From contig NZ_CP047189.1 of the NCBI RefSeq assembly GCF_030440575.1, positions 2,046,001 through 2,110,000 on the forward strand: DNA of 64,000 bases, in the 5' to 3' direction. Origin of the DNA: Corynebacterium ciconiae DSM 44920 (GTDB lineage Bacteria > Actinomycetota > Actinomycetes > Mycobacteriales > Mycobacteriaceae). This document shows, one piece after another, positions 18,316 through 26,264 of the stretch (position 1 is its first letter; every line of letters begins with the position of its first letter). The notes beneath the pieces were generated by a model. The model ran no database searches and had not been told where the DNA came from. It was given only the letters and a program-made list of their open reading frames with translations. The translations under genes and the position numbers were made by a program.

Positions 18316-19518
18316 TTAAGGATTCTCTGGGGTATCGGCCCCTGTCGCTGCTTCGGCTGCAAGATAGCGTTTGAGGATCGCGGCGAATAGGCGGATGCCG
18401 ACGGTGATGGCGCGCTCGTCCACCACCAGATCCCCTTGGTGTAGATCGCCAGGCGTTCCAGTACCGTCCCAGCAGCCGAGCCGCGCCATGGAACCGGGCA
18501 CGTGCTCGAGATACCACGAGAAGTCCTCGCCACCGGAGGATTGTGGCGCCTCCACCACCGCGTGCGGATCGACGCTCGTGGCGGCGTCGGCAAGCACTGC
18601 GGTGGCCACGTCGTCGTTGACTACCGGCGGCACGCCGCGCACGTAGCGCACCTGCACATCGCAGCCCGTGGGGGCCACGACCTGCTGGATGAGCTCCTCC
18701 ATCAATGGCTGCATAATGCGCCACACCCTGATATCGGCAGTACGAACAGTGCCGAGCAGCACGCCATGCTGTGGCAGGGCGTTGGCGGCGAAGCCGGCCT
18801 TGACGGAGCCGAAGGCCAGCACGGTACCGGAGCGCGGATCCACTCGCCGCGATAGCAGCCCCGGCAACTGGGTGATCAGCGCGCCAAGGGCGTAAACCAC
18901 ATCTTCGGTCAGGTGCGGCCGTGCCGAATGGCCACCGTGGCCAGAGACGGTGATGGTGAGACTGTCGGCAGCAGAGGTGATCGCCCCAGTACGCACGCCC
19001 ACCTTGCCTACCTTGAGTTTGGGCTCTACGTGTAGGGCGTAGATGCTGCTCACACCTTCGAGCGCACCATAGGAGATCACCTCGGGGGCGCCGCCTTCGA
19101 GCACCTCCTCTGCGGGCTGGAAAATGAATCTCACCCCAAGGTCCAGATCAAAGCTGGACAGGGCGCAGGCGGTGGCCAATGCGATAGTGGTGTGCACATC
19201 GTGGCCGCAGGCGTGCATATAACCGGGCTCTTGAGAGGCGAAGTCCAGCCCGGTGATCTCGGTGATGGGCAGGGCGTCAATGTCCGCTCGAAAAGCTAGC
19301 TTCTCGCCGGTGTCGGGGCCTAGATCCACCCGCAGGCCGGTATCGGGAAAGCGCACCGGCTCGAGACCATAAGAGCGCAGCACCTCCTCAAGGAAGGCGG
19401 TGGTTTCATACTCGCGGTGCGATAATTCCGGGTGGCTGTGGAGGTGGCGGCGCCAGCGGAGCACCTCATCCAGGTGCTCCTCGATCCAGCCCTGTACATG
19501 GCTCCACACATCGCTCAC
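18316..19518 (-). CDS. M20 family metallopeptidase (amidohydrolase, hippurate hydrolase-like)
   Basis: About 400 residues from GTG 19518, which has GGAGGGG nine bases upstream; the frame runs to 19551 but without a site. These di-metal enzymes cleave N-acyl amino acids or peptides. Metal-site motifs are visible: HSHPELSHREYET near the N-terminus, MHACGHDVHTT (His-Asp), FQPAEE (Glu-Glu) and the C-terminal SSGGEDFSWYL. A lid/dimer domain lies in the middle with GHGGHSARPH. The substrate is unknown. It lies 55 bases upstream of the flavoprotein gene on the same strand, so the two may be co-transcribed. Confidence 0.88.
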   Translation of the reverse strand: MSDVWSHVQGWIEEHLDEVLRWRRHLHSHPELSHREYETTAFLEEVLRSYGLEPVRFPDTGLRVDLGPDTGEKLAFRADIDALPITEITGLDFASQEPGYMHACGHDVHTTIALATACALSSFDLDLGVRFIFQPAEEVLEGGAPEVISYGALEGVSSIYALHVEPKLKVGKVGVRTGAITSAADSLTITVSGHGGHSARPHLTEDVVYALGALITQLPGLLSRRVDPRSGTVLAFGSVKAGFAANALPQHGVLLGTVRTADIRVWRIMQPLMEELIQQVVAPTGCDVQVRYVRGVPPVVNDDVATAVLADAATSVDPHAVVEAPQSSGGEDFSWYLEHVPGSMARLGCWDGTGTPGDLHQGDLVVDERAITVGIRLFAAILKRYLAAEAATGADTPENP

Positions 19519-19714
19519 GCGGCTTCGCCCCTCCTTCACACGACAATCCAACTGTGCACTCTTCTTCCATTACACACTAGTGACTTTTCGGCACCAGAAC
19601 GTGGGTAACACCGTCGGCTTCTACAGAATCCTCCGCTCGTGAATGAGGGTGGTGAGGGCTCGGCCCTATGCCAGCCGCAGCGGAGATCGAGATCTAGCGA
19701 CATCAGGCCCCATA

Positions 19715-19986
19715 CGGAGAAGGCTGAAGGAACTCGCCGTAGTGCGCGAAGCGATGATCTTATTCCTCCGGCCGAGAAACCCTACTGTCACGTTGGCCCT
19801 CGCCGTGCCACCTTGAACCAAGAAACCAGCCCACTGATCGGAGAGATCCTGCACGAGCTCACCACCGATGAGGATTACTCCACATATGGGCGGGTTGCCC
19901 ATGGGCGCCGATCCGATTGCCACCGCCGTGATACACGCAGGTGAGAGCGTGGATGGTGAGGTGCTGAGCGGCGGCATCGTTGGCCT
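19715..19986 (+). pseudogene. pyrE: Decaying 5' fragment of pyrE (orotate phosphoribosyltransferase)
   Basis: Pieces of PyrE are readable in different plus-strand frames: LKELAVV near 19724-19744, then PRRATLNQ and LIGEILHELTTDEDYS from about 19795 to 19881, then after a +1 shift near 19883-19888 GGLPMGADPIATAVIHAG. These align in order with the N-terminal two thirds of actinobacterial PyrE. The C-terminal PRPP-binding third is absent, and homology ends where the first 76-bp repeat begins. Multiple frameshifts and the lost 3' end make it non-functional. The functional pyrE must be elsewhere. The assignment rests on motif recognition, not on a search. Confidence 0.65.
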
Positions 19987-20062
19987 CGCTCCGAACATGT
20001 AACTGAACACACTCCTAACACACAACTGGAGTGTGTTGAGTTGTGTGTTGGTGTTATGTTGG
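19987..20062 (+). repeat. 76-bp direct repeat, left copy (carries promoter/operator-like palindromes)
   Basis: Identical over 76 bases to 21706-21781. It contains two overlapping inverted repeats: AACACACTCC with GGAGTGTGTT, and ACACACAACT with AGTTGTGTGT. Its right end, with GTGTTATGTT, lies about 35 bases before the start of the AlbA-type gene, so this copy probably includes that gene's promoter and operator. Confidence 0.85.
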
Positions 20063-20096
20063 TTTTGTTGCTGGTCACACGGGAGGTTTGAAAGCT

Positions 20097-21572
20097 ATGA
20101 CTCCATCGGAGCTGAGTGATCTTGTTGATACACTGCGCAAGTTAGGAGCAGATACGGCCAGAGTGGAGGTGAAGGCCTCCGTCAGCAAGCTTCCACGATC
20201 TCTTGCCGAGTCAGTAAGCGCTCTAGCAAATGGTGACGGCGGAATCATCATTCTTGGGCTGCAGGAAGCGGAAGGTTTCCGGCCAGCCGAACGCTTTCGG
20301 GCCAAGCCGATTGCCGATGCACTTGCGGGAATGTGTGCCAATGACATGCAACCACCAGTCCGCGCAGACATCGAGCTCGTCGAATTTGAGGGCGCAACGG
20401 TCGTGACTGCAGTAGTTCCAAGCCTCCCGCTCGAGGAGAAACCCTGCTACGTCAAGACGAAGGGGAAATACGGTGGTTCATTCATCCGAACTGGCGACGG
20501 CGATCGGAAGCTTTCCGCATACGAAATAGACCGACTAGAGGAAAACCGCAGGCAACCAGCGTGGGACAGGGTAGTTGTCTCCACTTCTAGCCTCGAAGAC
20601 CTCGACCCGCAGCTCGTCGCCGGTTTATTAAAGAAGGAGCGATCCCAGAACCCTCGGGTTTTCGGGAAGAAAACCGACGAGCAGGCTCTTGTCTCACTCG
20701 GGGTCCTCGCGGAGGATGAGGATGGACAGTTACGCCCGCTACTCGGCGGGCTCTTGGCACTTGGTGAATACCCGCAGCAGTTTTTCCCAAGGCTCAATGT
20801 GACATTCGCGGTGTATCCGGGCAGTGATAAAACTTCCTTATCTACCGGACAGAGGTTTCTAGATTCCGCGACGCTATCCGGACCAATCCCGTACTTGGTG
20901 GGCGACGTCGTCAATAAAGTTGTGTCGAACATGCGTGTAGGTGGCGTCGTGAAGGGAGCCTTTCGCAGCGACCTGCCGGATTATCCTCCCGTTGCCGTGC
21001 GAGAAGCGGTGACGAATGCGCTCATGCACAGGGATTACTCGCCCCAAGCGCTGGGCGCGGGAGTTCAGGTAAATATGTATGCCGATCGCCTGGAGATCAC
21101 CAATCCCGGAGGGCTGTTCGGGCCGGTCACCATCGAATCCTTAACGAATGGCACTGTGCTACCTGCGTCGCGAAATCAAGTGCTGTCGAAGCTGCTTGAG
21201 TCGGTTCCCTACCCTGAAGGTGGATATGTCGCGGAAAATCGGGGTAGCGGCTACCAAGAGATTGAGCGTCAGTTGGATCAAAGTTTGCTGCCTCCGCCTG
21301 AACCCGTCGATCGGTTAACGCAGTTCTCTCTAACGTTCGGTCGTCGCCTGCCGACGGAGGCGGAGCGGAGTGCTGCAGCGGGGATGTCCTCGGCAGATCG
21401 AATTGTGGAATACCTTCGCTCCCATGCAACGGCTACGAGCAAGGAACTAGCTGGCGCAGCCGGCATTGGTGTCGGTGGAGCCCGGAAAGTGATTAATGGG
21501 CTGATCGACAAGGGGATTGTGGAGCGAACTGAGCCGGCTCGAAGCCCGAAACAGCGGTACCGCTTAGCTTGA
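20097..21572 (+). CDS. Schlafen/AlbA_2-type ATP-binding regulator with C-terminal winged helix
   Basis: 491 residues from ATG 20097 (GGAGG ten bases upstream). The N-terminal AlbA_2/Schlafen-like domain covers about residues 10-140, with VEVKAS and ALANGDGGIIILGL. The central part has the GHKL-type ATPase pattern of HATPase_c_4 proteins: VREAVTNALMHRDYSP and LEITNPGGLFGPV. The last 60 residues form a winged helix (ATSKELAGAAGIGVGGARKV). Such proteins are usually annotated as transcriptional regulators; some link to defence or stress, but none is shown here. It is bounded by identical 76-bp repeats and by gene ruins on both sides, which suggests arrival as a module. Autoregulation through the repeat is an inference. 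Confidence 0.82.
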   Translation: MTPSELSDLVDTLRKLGADTARVEVKASVSKLPRSLAESVSALANGDGGIIILGLQEAEGFRPAERFRAKPIADALAGMCANDMQPPVRADIELVEFEGATVVTAVVPSLPLEEKPCYVKTKGKYGGSFIRTGDGDRKLSAYEIDRLEENRRQPAWDRVVVSTSSLEDLDPQLVAGLLKKERSQNPRVFGKKTDEQALVSLGVLAEDEDGQLRPLLGGLLALGEYPQQFFPRLNVTFAVYPGSDKTSLSTGQRFLDSATLSGPIPYLVGDVVNKVVSNMRVGGVVKGAFRSDLPDYPPVAVREAVTNALMHRDYSPQALGAGVQVNMYADRLEITNPGGLFGPVTIESLTNGTVLPASRNQVLSKLLESVPYPEGGYVAENRGSGYQEIERQLDQSLLPPPEPVDRLTQFSLTFGRRLPTEAERSAAAGMSSADRIVEYLRSHATATSKELAGAAGIGVGGARKVINGLIDKGIVERTEPARSPKQRYRLA

Positions 21573-21705
21573 TACGTGTGCCGCTGCCGTTAGCAAGCGT
21601 CCCCCCCCTATAACTGGAGGTGCGCTCGAAAGTTTTCTCCCTGTGCGCCATCCTGGCCTTCTTCCTTGGCGAACTCTCGTTACTGGTGCGGATGCACTCA
21701 GGCCA
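21573..21705 (+). other. Gap between the AlbA-type gene and the right repeat
   Basis: No gene or clear terminator was found. It contains a run of eight C at about 21601. It is part of a roughly 890-base stretch (21573-22463) with no intact gene. Confidence 0.5.
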
Positions 21706-21781
21706 CGCTCCGAACATGTAACTGAACACACTCCTAACACACAACTGGAGTGTGTTGAGTTGTGTGTTGGTGTTATGTTGG
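21706..21781 (+). repeat. 76-bp direct repeat, right copy
   Basis: Exact copy of 19987-20062, 1719 bases downstream and in the same orientation. No intact gene follows it, so its promoter-like signals appear orphaned. Sequence on either side of the two copies differs at once. Confidence 0.85.
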
Positions 21782-21922
21782 CGTGCCAAGAGCAAACTAG
21801 GTGCTCCTCGTCGCTGGATATCGTCGGCAGTCACTGAGGTAGGGGGAGACAATCTGCAGGCACTACAACAGCGCTTCACCAGCGGGTTAGTGAATCTTTC
21901 CGCCGCTCAGCGAAGTGAGAAC

Positions 21923-22454
21923 CTACATCTGTAGCAACACTGGGTAAAGGTGAATGCCGATACCGATGCCCACAAGCAGTGCAGCAGATATCCATCCTCT
22001 TGTTGCAATGCCCAATACCCACCGCGGTAGCGAGGTGAAGGAAAAATCCCCAACTGTGGCCGAGCGCTGCCGCCCTCTTGTGTTGAGGATCTCAACGGCC
22101 ATCGCTGCGAGAAGAAACTATCATCAGATTCCAGCCGATGTTCGTCAGTGTTCGGTTGAATAATCTGATCCCCAACCGTTGAGAAGTTTCAGGAGAGAGG
22201 GCGAGGCTATCTCAGAAAGTATTGGGGATGTGCCGTTCGAGAGAGTGTCCGACAAAGGGCGCTATCCCGAATCCGCCTGTGGTCATGATCGGTACCAGCA
22301 ACCCTGCGGGTGCGGTAGGTGGGGCCGCCACGGTTCGTTCCACTGTCACAGTCTGCAGATCTATGAGGGATAGTCGTGGACAAGTGCGACAGCGATCCGC
22401 TGAAAGCGACGCGGCGTTGATCGTGTCCTCATCAAGGCGTGAACGACGCTGCAC
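21923..22454 (-). pseudogene. Decaying membrane-protein gene (in-frame stop plus frameshift)
   Basis: Read on the minus strand, one frame runs from about 22454 through MTTGGFGIAPFVG to a TGA at 22212-22214, continues in the same frame as RLGIRLFNRTLTNIGWNLMIV, and then needs removal of one T in a GTTT run (about 22115) to continue as LLAAMAVEILNTRG and a second hydrophobic helix WISAALLVGIGIGIHLYPV, ending at TAG 21923-21925. The joined product looks like a small multi-helix membrane protein of about 180 residues. I do not recognise the family. The last 59 codons alone (ATG 22102) could still be translated. Confidence 0.5.
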
Positions 22455-22463
22455 ACGATGGGG

Positions 22464-23024
22464 CTAATCTGGAATATCCACCTCAGCTGCTTCGTGGCCA
22501 CCCACGTCACCACCAGCAGGGTCACTCTCGCCATCAGCACCGGTGGAGGCTCCAGCATTGTGTTCTGCGCACATGAGCTGTGCCTCTCGCGCCTGCCGCC
22601 TGAGTAGGTAGAGCGGGTGGGCTTGGTCGACGAAGCGAGGATCATCGCCGTCGATCATCAAATGCGAGCCGTCGAAAGGCAGCACGTCCTCGGGAGTGCG
22701 GGGCCAGACCACATCCACCTCACTGGGTAGCGCTTGAGCGGCCCGGCAGACCCTACGTGGCGGGGTGGTGGCGTCGGGAAGCAGCACGGCCACGGGAACA
22801 TGTAAGGCACGGGCCAGCCGGTAAGCGGTGGCCAATCGTGGATTAGAGCTGCCGCTTCGGGATGAGACGCCGCGTTCGATGCCGACCACCGCGTTGCGGT
22901 GCATCCCAGCTAGTTCCGCGAGGCGCTCTTGGCTGATATCGCGCATCGCCCGCAGTGTGCGTACGCGTTGGCCCAGAGCCACGGAGTAGCTCGGCCAGAA
23001 AATTACGTTGTCGTCATCAGCCAC
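22464..23024 (-). CDS. XRE-family helix-turn-helix regulator
   Basis: About 186 residues if started at GTG 23024. The Cro/C1-type helix-turn-helix is at about residues 15-75: LGQRVRTLRAMRDISQERLAELAGMHRNAVVGIERG, given here as LGQRVRTL followed by SQERLAELAG and VVGIERG. After it come a short proline-rich stretch and an acidic Gly/Ala/Glu tail. The region with WPRTPEDVLPFDG looks like a small effector or partner segment. The start is uncertain because the GTG/TTG candidates lie in the T run of the upp terminator and no good ribosome binding site is seen; GTG at about 22984 is an alternative. A similar HTH gene near upp is known in Corynebacterium. Confidence 0.72.
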   Translation of the reverse strand: MADDDNVIFWPSYSVALGQRVRTLRAMRDISQERLAELAGMHRNAVVGIERGVSSRSGSSNPRLATAYRLARALHVPVAVLLPDATTPPRRVCRAAQALPSEVDVVWPRTPEDVLPFDGSHLMIDGDDPRFVDQAHPLYLLRRQAREAQLMCAEHNAGASTGADGESDPAGGDVGGHEAAEVDIPD

Positions 23025-23025
23025 C

Positions 23026-23059
23026 AAAAAGACTCTGCCTACGATGATAGGCAGAGTCT
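23026..23059 (-). terminator. Rho-independent terminator of upp
   Basis: On the minus strand, AGACTCTGCCTA and TAGGCAGAGTCT form a perfect 12-bp stem with a 6-base loop, followed directly by five T. It lies 62 bases after the upp stop and touches the likely start of the XRE gene. Confidence 0.9.
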
Positions 23060-23121
23060 GCACACCATGATGTGCATACCTCACGGGCGTGAGGAGCACC
23101 ACCGTTGGGTGGGAAAAGCCC

Positions 23122-23757
23122 TTAGAGGTCGATGTTGCGCGGTCCGTAAAGGCGATCGCCCGCATCGCCCAAACCGGGCACGATGTAGGCATCCTCGTTC
23201 AGCTCGGGATCGATGGTGGCGGTCACAAGCCGCACGGGCAGGCCGGAATCTGCCAGGGCTTGCACGCCCGGCTGCGCCGAAACCATGCACACCGCGGTGA
23301 TGTCGGTGGCGCCGCGGGCATGCAGCAAACGGATGGCGTGCAGCAGCGAGCCGCCGGTGGCGAGCATCGGATCCACCACAAAGACCGGCTGGCCGGTGAG
23401 ATCCTCGGGCAGGGCCTCAAGATAGGGCACCGGCTCGTGGGTTTCCTCATCGCGCGCCAAGCCGATGAAACCCACCTGGGCGTCCGGGATCATCGACAGC
23501 GCGGGGTCGATCATGCCCAGCCCGGCGCGAATGACGGGCACGATGATGGGCGGGTTTTCCAGCCGCACACCCTCGGCCACGGCCACGGGTGTGTGGCAGT
23601 CGAAGGTTTCCACCGGCACGTCGCGGCAGGCTTCGTAGATGAGCATCGCTCCGAGGTCCCGGAGTGCGGCACGGAAGGTGGCGTTGTCGCTGCGCTTGTC
23701 CCGCATGATGGTCAGCCGCGATGCGACGAGCGGGTGGTCAATAACCTTGGTCTCCAT
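23122..23757 (-). CDS. upp: Uracil phosphoribosyltransferase
   Basis: 211 residues, full length. It converts uracil and PRPP to UMP in pyrimidine salvage. The PRPP-binding motif [18 protein letters not shown] is at about 125-145, and the C-terminal uracil-recognition segment [11 protein letters not shown] is intact. ATG start at 23757. It is divergent from the EspC-like gene, with a 70-base gap, and is closed by a strong terminator. Its intact state contrasts with the pyrE ruin 3.5 kb away, which belongs to de novo synthesis. Confidence 0.96.
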   Translation of the reverse strand: METKVIDHPLVASRLTIMRDKRSDNATFRAALRDLGAMLIYEACRDVPVETFDCHTPVAVAEGVRLENPPIIVPVIRAGLGMIDPALSMIPDAQVGFIGLARDEETHEPVPYLEALPEDLTGQPVFVVDPMLATGGSLLHAIRLLHARGATDITAVCMVSAQPGVQALADSGLPVRLVTATIDPELNEDAYIVPGLGDAGDRLYGPRNIDL

Positions 23758-23827
23758 AGGTTCCAGAATAGATCAGTACCCCCAGTGTCCGACGAGGGGA
23801 ACCACCACAGGTGTGAGCAACGTCTAG

Positions 23828-24115
23828 ATGAGCATGACTGATCTGACTCTCAACCCCGCCCACGCCCGCTCTCTCATCCACGATCTCCTCTCCGCGGCCG
23901 CGGCCACCAGCCCAGCTACGGCCTCACCATTGAGCCCCACGCCTGGAATGGAACGATTCGCCGCCGCGCTGCACCGTGCCACCACAGCCTCTGGCGAGCG
24001 CAGCCTACAACTCGCCCGGTGTTGCGAACGGCGAGCCGAGGACACAGCTGGTCATCTCAGCTCCATAGAGCTTGTCGACGCCGACCTCGCCGCTTGGCTG
24101 GACAGGCAGGTCTAA
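23828..24115 (+). CDS. Small helical protein resembling EspC/type VII secretion target proteins
   Basis: 95 residues, almost entirely helical and Ala-rich, without signal peptide or cysteines pairs. The pattern of an N-terminal LTLNPAHARSLIHDLL helix, a central helix with MERFAAALHRATTASGERS, and a C-terminal stretch IELVDADLAAWLDRQV resembles the EspC-like (DUF2580) secretion-target family of Actinobacteria; this is a weak pattern match. It is followed after 5 bases by a leaderless NlpC/P60 peptidase, so the two are likely co-translated. ATG 23828 is used; ATG 23834 is an alternative. Confidence 0.6.
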   Translation: MSMTDLTLNPAHARSLIHDLLSAAAATSPATASPLSPTPGMERFAAALHRATTASGERSLQLARCCERRAEDTAGHLSSIELVDADLAAWLDRQV

Positions 24116-24120
24116 GAGCA

Positions 24121-24966
24121 ATGCTGAAGGTAATGAACCAACTAGCCACGATGCTGCCCACCACCGCGCTGCCCACCCAATTCGGCGGGGTGACAGACAT
24201 CTCGGCCGCGCACCTGCTTGCCTCCATGTTTGGCGCCGACGCTGCCCGTCTAACCCGCGCGGCCGGAACCCTGGGTGAAGAGAAAGCCGAGTTGCAGCAG
24301 ATCATGAACGCGGCCCAGCCGATCATCGCCCGCGCGGCGGCCGACATCGTGCAGCTCGCTCAGCATTATCTCGCCCAATTCGCTGCGCTGGCGCCGCAGC
24401 TACTCAGCCCCCTTCCTGCCCAGCAGCTCACCGCCGCGCAGGCACTCGCGGGCCTGCCCCCTGCTACCTTGGCGGCGGCCGGGCAGCGCACCCAGCAGCT
24501 CGAGGCCGAGTTGGAGGCCCCTGCCGCCCAGTTGGATCGCATTGCCGAGCGCGGCCCGCTCGAGCTCGAGGAGGCGTCTCATTCTCCGGATAGGAGTCGG
24601 GAGGGGGAGGTGGCGTCGGCAAGCGATGCGGGTGCCCGCGCCGTGGCCGCTGCCGAATCACAGTTGGGCACTCCCTATGTGTGGGGCGGCACCTCTCCGA
24701 ACGGTTTTGACTGTTCAGGGCTGGTGCAATGGTCCTATGCGCAGGCCGGAGTGGAGCTGCCACGCATGGCTCACGAGCAGGCGGTGGGGCGGCAAGTTAG
24801 TGCCGAGGAGCTCCAACCTGGGGATCTCGCAGTGTGGGATGGGCATGTGGCGATGTACGCCGGCGATGGAATGATGATCGAGGCCGGCGACCCTGTGCAG
24901 AAGAATCCCGTGCGCACCACCAACATGGGGATGGGGTTTCTAGGGTTCTATCGCCCCACCTCCTAA
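24121..24966 (+). CDS. NlpC/P60 family peptidoglycan endopeptidase without signal peptide
   Basis: 281 residues. The N-terminal 150 residues are Ala/Leu/Gln-rich helices with coiled-coil character. A short charged linker (150-168) leads to the NlpC/P60 domain: TPYVWGGTSPNGFDCSGLV with catalytic Cys198, and GHVAMYAGDG with His242. These enzymes cut D-Glu-meso-DAP bonds in peptidoglycan stems. No signal peptide or lipobox is visible, which is odd for a wall enzyme. The helical front end and the EspC-like partner suggest export by a type VII-like route or another leaderless route. ATG 24133 is an alternative start. Confidence 0.8.
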   Translation: MLKVMNQLATMLPTTALPTQFGGVTDISAAHLLASMFGADAARLTRAAGTLGEEKAELQQIMNAAQPIIARAAADIVQLAQHYLAQFAALAPQLLSPLPAQQLTAAQALAGLPPATLAAAGQRTQQLEAELEAPAAQLDRIAERGPLELEEASHSPDRSREGEVASASDAGARAVAAAESQLGTPYVWGGTSPNGFDCSGLVQWSYAQAGVELPRMAHEQAVGRQVSAEELQPGDLAVWDGHVAMYAGDGMMIEAGDPVQKNPVRTTNMGMGFLGFYRPTS

Positions 24967-24987
24967 GGCTCGACTAGGCTTTAGCGC

Positions 24988-26229
24988 ATGACTTCTCCGT
25001 CCTCTGAGGCACAACAGACGATTATTCCCATTAAGATTTCGCTCACAGAAGGGGACTTCTACACCCTGTGGGCGCCGGCCTACCGCGAGCACGGCAGTGT
25101 ATGGCAGGCGTTTTTGGGAGACGATGACAATGTCTTCTTCTTCCACTCCCCTGCCGAGTTGCTCGCCTACATCTCCGCTCATCCGCAGCACGATCTCTCG
25201 GACCACCCCCGTTGGAAGGCATTCCAATCCAAGCCGGAGGCCCGCGTAGTGCCGGAGGAGTCTGGTCACGCTGACGTGGTGGGTGTGCCGGCGCTGTTGG
25301 CCGAACGCCCCAGCCACAATGCCGTATCCGGTACCGCCCGGGCGATGCGGGTGGCCCGCTCTCTCGGCGAGGTGCTGGCAGAGGTGAAGGTGACCTCCTT
25401 CTTCTCCGGCCACTCGGTGCTGGACAATCTGGAGCGCGGCTCGGATCACTACATCGGCGATCAGGGCTCGGAGGAATGGACCGGCGTGGGCCGCGTGGTG
25501 GTCAATGGCTGGAACGATGTGGTTGACGCCCTCGACGCCCACGTATTCACCCCGGATGTGGATGCCGATGCCGTCGCTGAGGCCGAGACAGCCATCGCCG
25601 CATCCCAGGAGCGCATCGCCGAGGAGAAGGCCGCTGCCGAAGCCAAGCGCAAGGAGGAGGCCGAGGCCGCTGATCCCTATGACTCCACCGTGTGGGCCGC
25701 CGCTGGTATCGATCCGGTGAAGATCTCCATCGATGGGCGCACTCTCTACACCTTGCGCACCTATGTGGAGGGCCGGCCCGTGTTCTTGGGCAAGTACGGC
25801 GAGATCTTCACCTTCAACAACCGCAAGACCATGCCGCGCTGGCTGGCCGAGCACGGCGATCACGATCTGGCCAAGCTCTCCACTTGGGAAACCGTGATGA
25901 CCGAGGTCAACGGCGGCACCCTAGAGGTGACCGTGCACGAGGACAACGCCTACTCCTTCACCGGTCTCGAAAACGATATCCGCAAGGGCCCCAAGGAGGT
26001 GGATACCGAGCAGATGCGCCGCGCCTACGAGCTTTTGGCCGACGCCGCCGACTGGGCTGCCGACGACTCGCTCAACTCCATCCTGTTGGCCCGCCCCAGC
26101 CTGCAGGAGTACATCTCCTACATGCTTGGCGGCGCCTCCAGCTACGTGCCCGATCCTCCCTTCAGCAAGGAAGCCGAAGGCTGGAAGGCCCTCACCGAGA
26201 CCCTCACCCAGCGCTTCAGCAAGTTCTAG
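24988..26229 (+). CDS. Actinobacterial protein with duplicated domain and central coiled coil
   Basis: 413 residues. The N-terminal part (KISLTEGDFYTLW, then WQAFLGDDDNVFFF and LAYISAHPQHDLS) and the part after residue 240 (KISIDGRTLYTLR, then VFLGKYGEIFTFN and RWLAEHGDHDLA) are copies of one domain. Between them is an Ala/Glu/Lys-rich helix (about 190-222) typical of a coiled-coil spacer. No membrane segment or catalytic motif is seen. Some corynebacterial homologues carry a primosome-related label, which I cannot support. It follows the NlpC/P60 gene by 21 bases, so it may be in the same unit. Confidence 0.65.
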   Translation: MTSPSSEAQQTIIPIKISLTEGDFYTLWAPAYREHGSVWQAFLGDDDNVFFFHSPAELLAYISAHPQHDLSDHPRWKAFQSKPEARVVPEESGHADVVGVPALLAERPSHNAVSGTARAMRVARSLGEVLAEVKVTSFFSGHSVLDNLERGSDHYIGDQGSEEWTGVGRVVVNGWNDVVDALDAHVFTPDVDADAVAEAETAIAASQERIAEEKAAAEAKRKEEAEAADPYDSTVWAAAGIDPVKISIDGRTLYTLRTYVEGRPVFLGKYGEIFTFNNRKTMPRWLAEHGDHDLAKLSTWETVMTEVNGGTLEVTVHEDNAYSFTGLENDIRKGPKEVDTEQMRRAYELLADAADWAADDSLNSILLARPSLQEYISYMLGGASSYVPDPPFSKEAEGWKALTETLTQRFSKF

Positions 26230-26264
26230 GCGCCAAGGCGGCAGGCGCCTACCCCCAGCATCGC

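Noticed and set aside
19987..20062. 76-bp repeat as a tRNA gene or tRNA-derived attachment site, suggested by its length
   Set aside because: No T-loop GTTCGA pattern, acceptor pairing or anticodon arm; palindromes do not match a cloverleaf.
19987..21781. The repeat-flanked unit as an insertion sequence
   Set aside because: No transposase, and the ends are direct, not inverted, repeats.
21643..21934. Two small plus-strand frames around the right repeat
   Set aside because: They read through repeat DNA, have no ribosome binding sites and no recognisable product.
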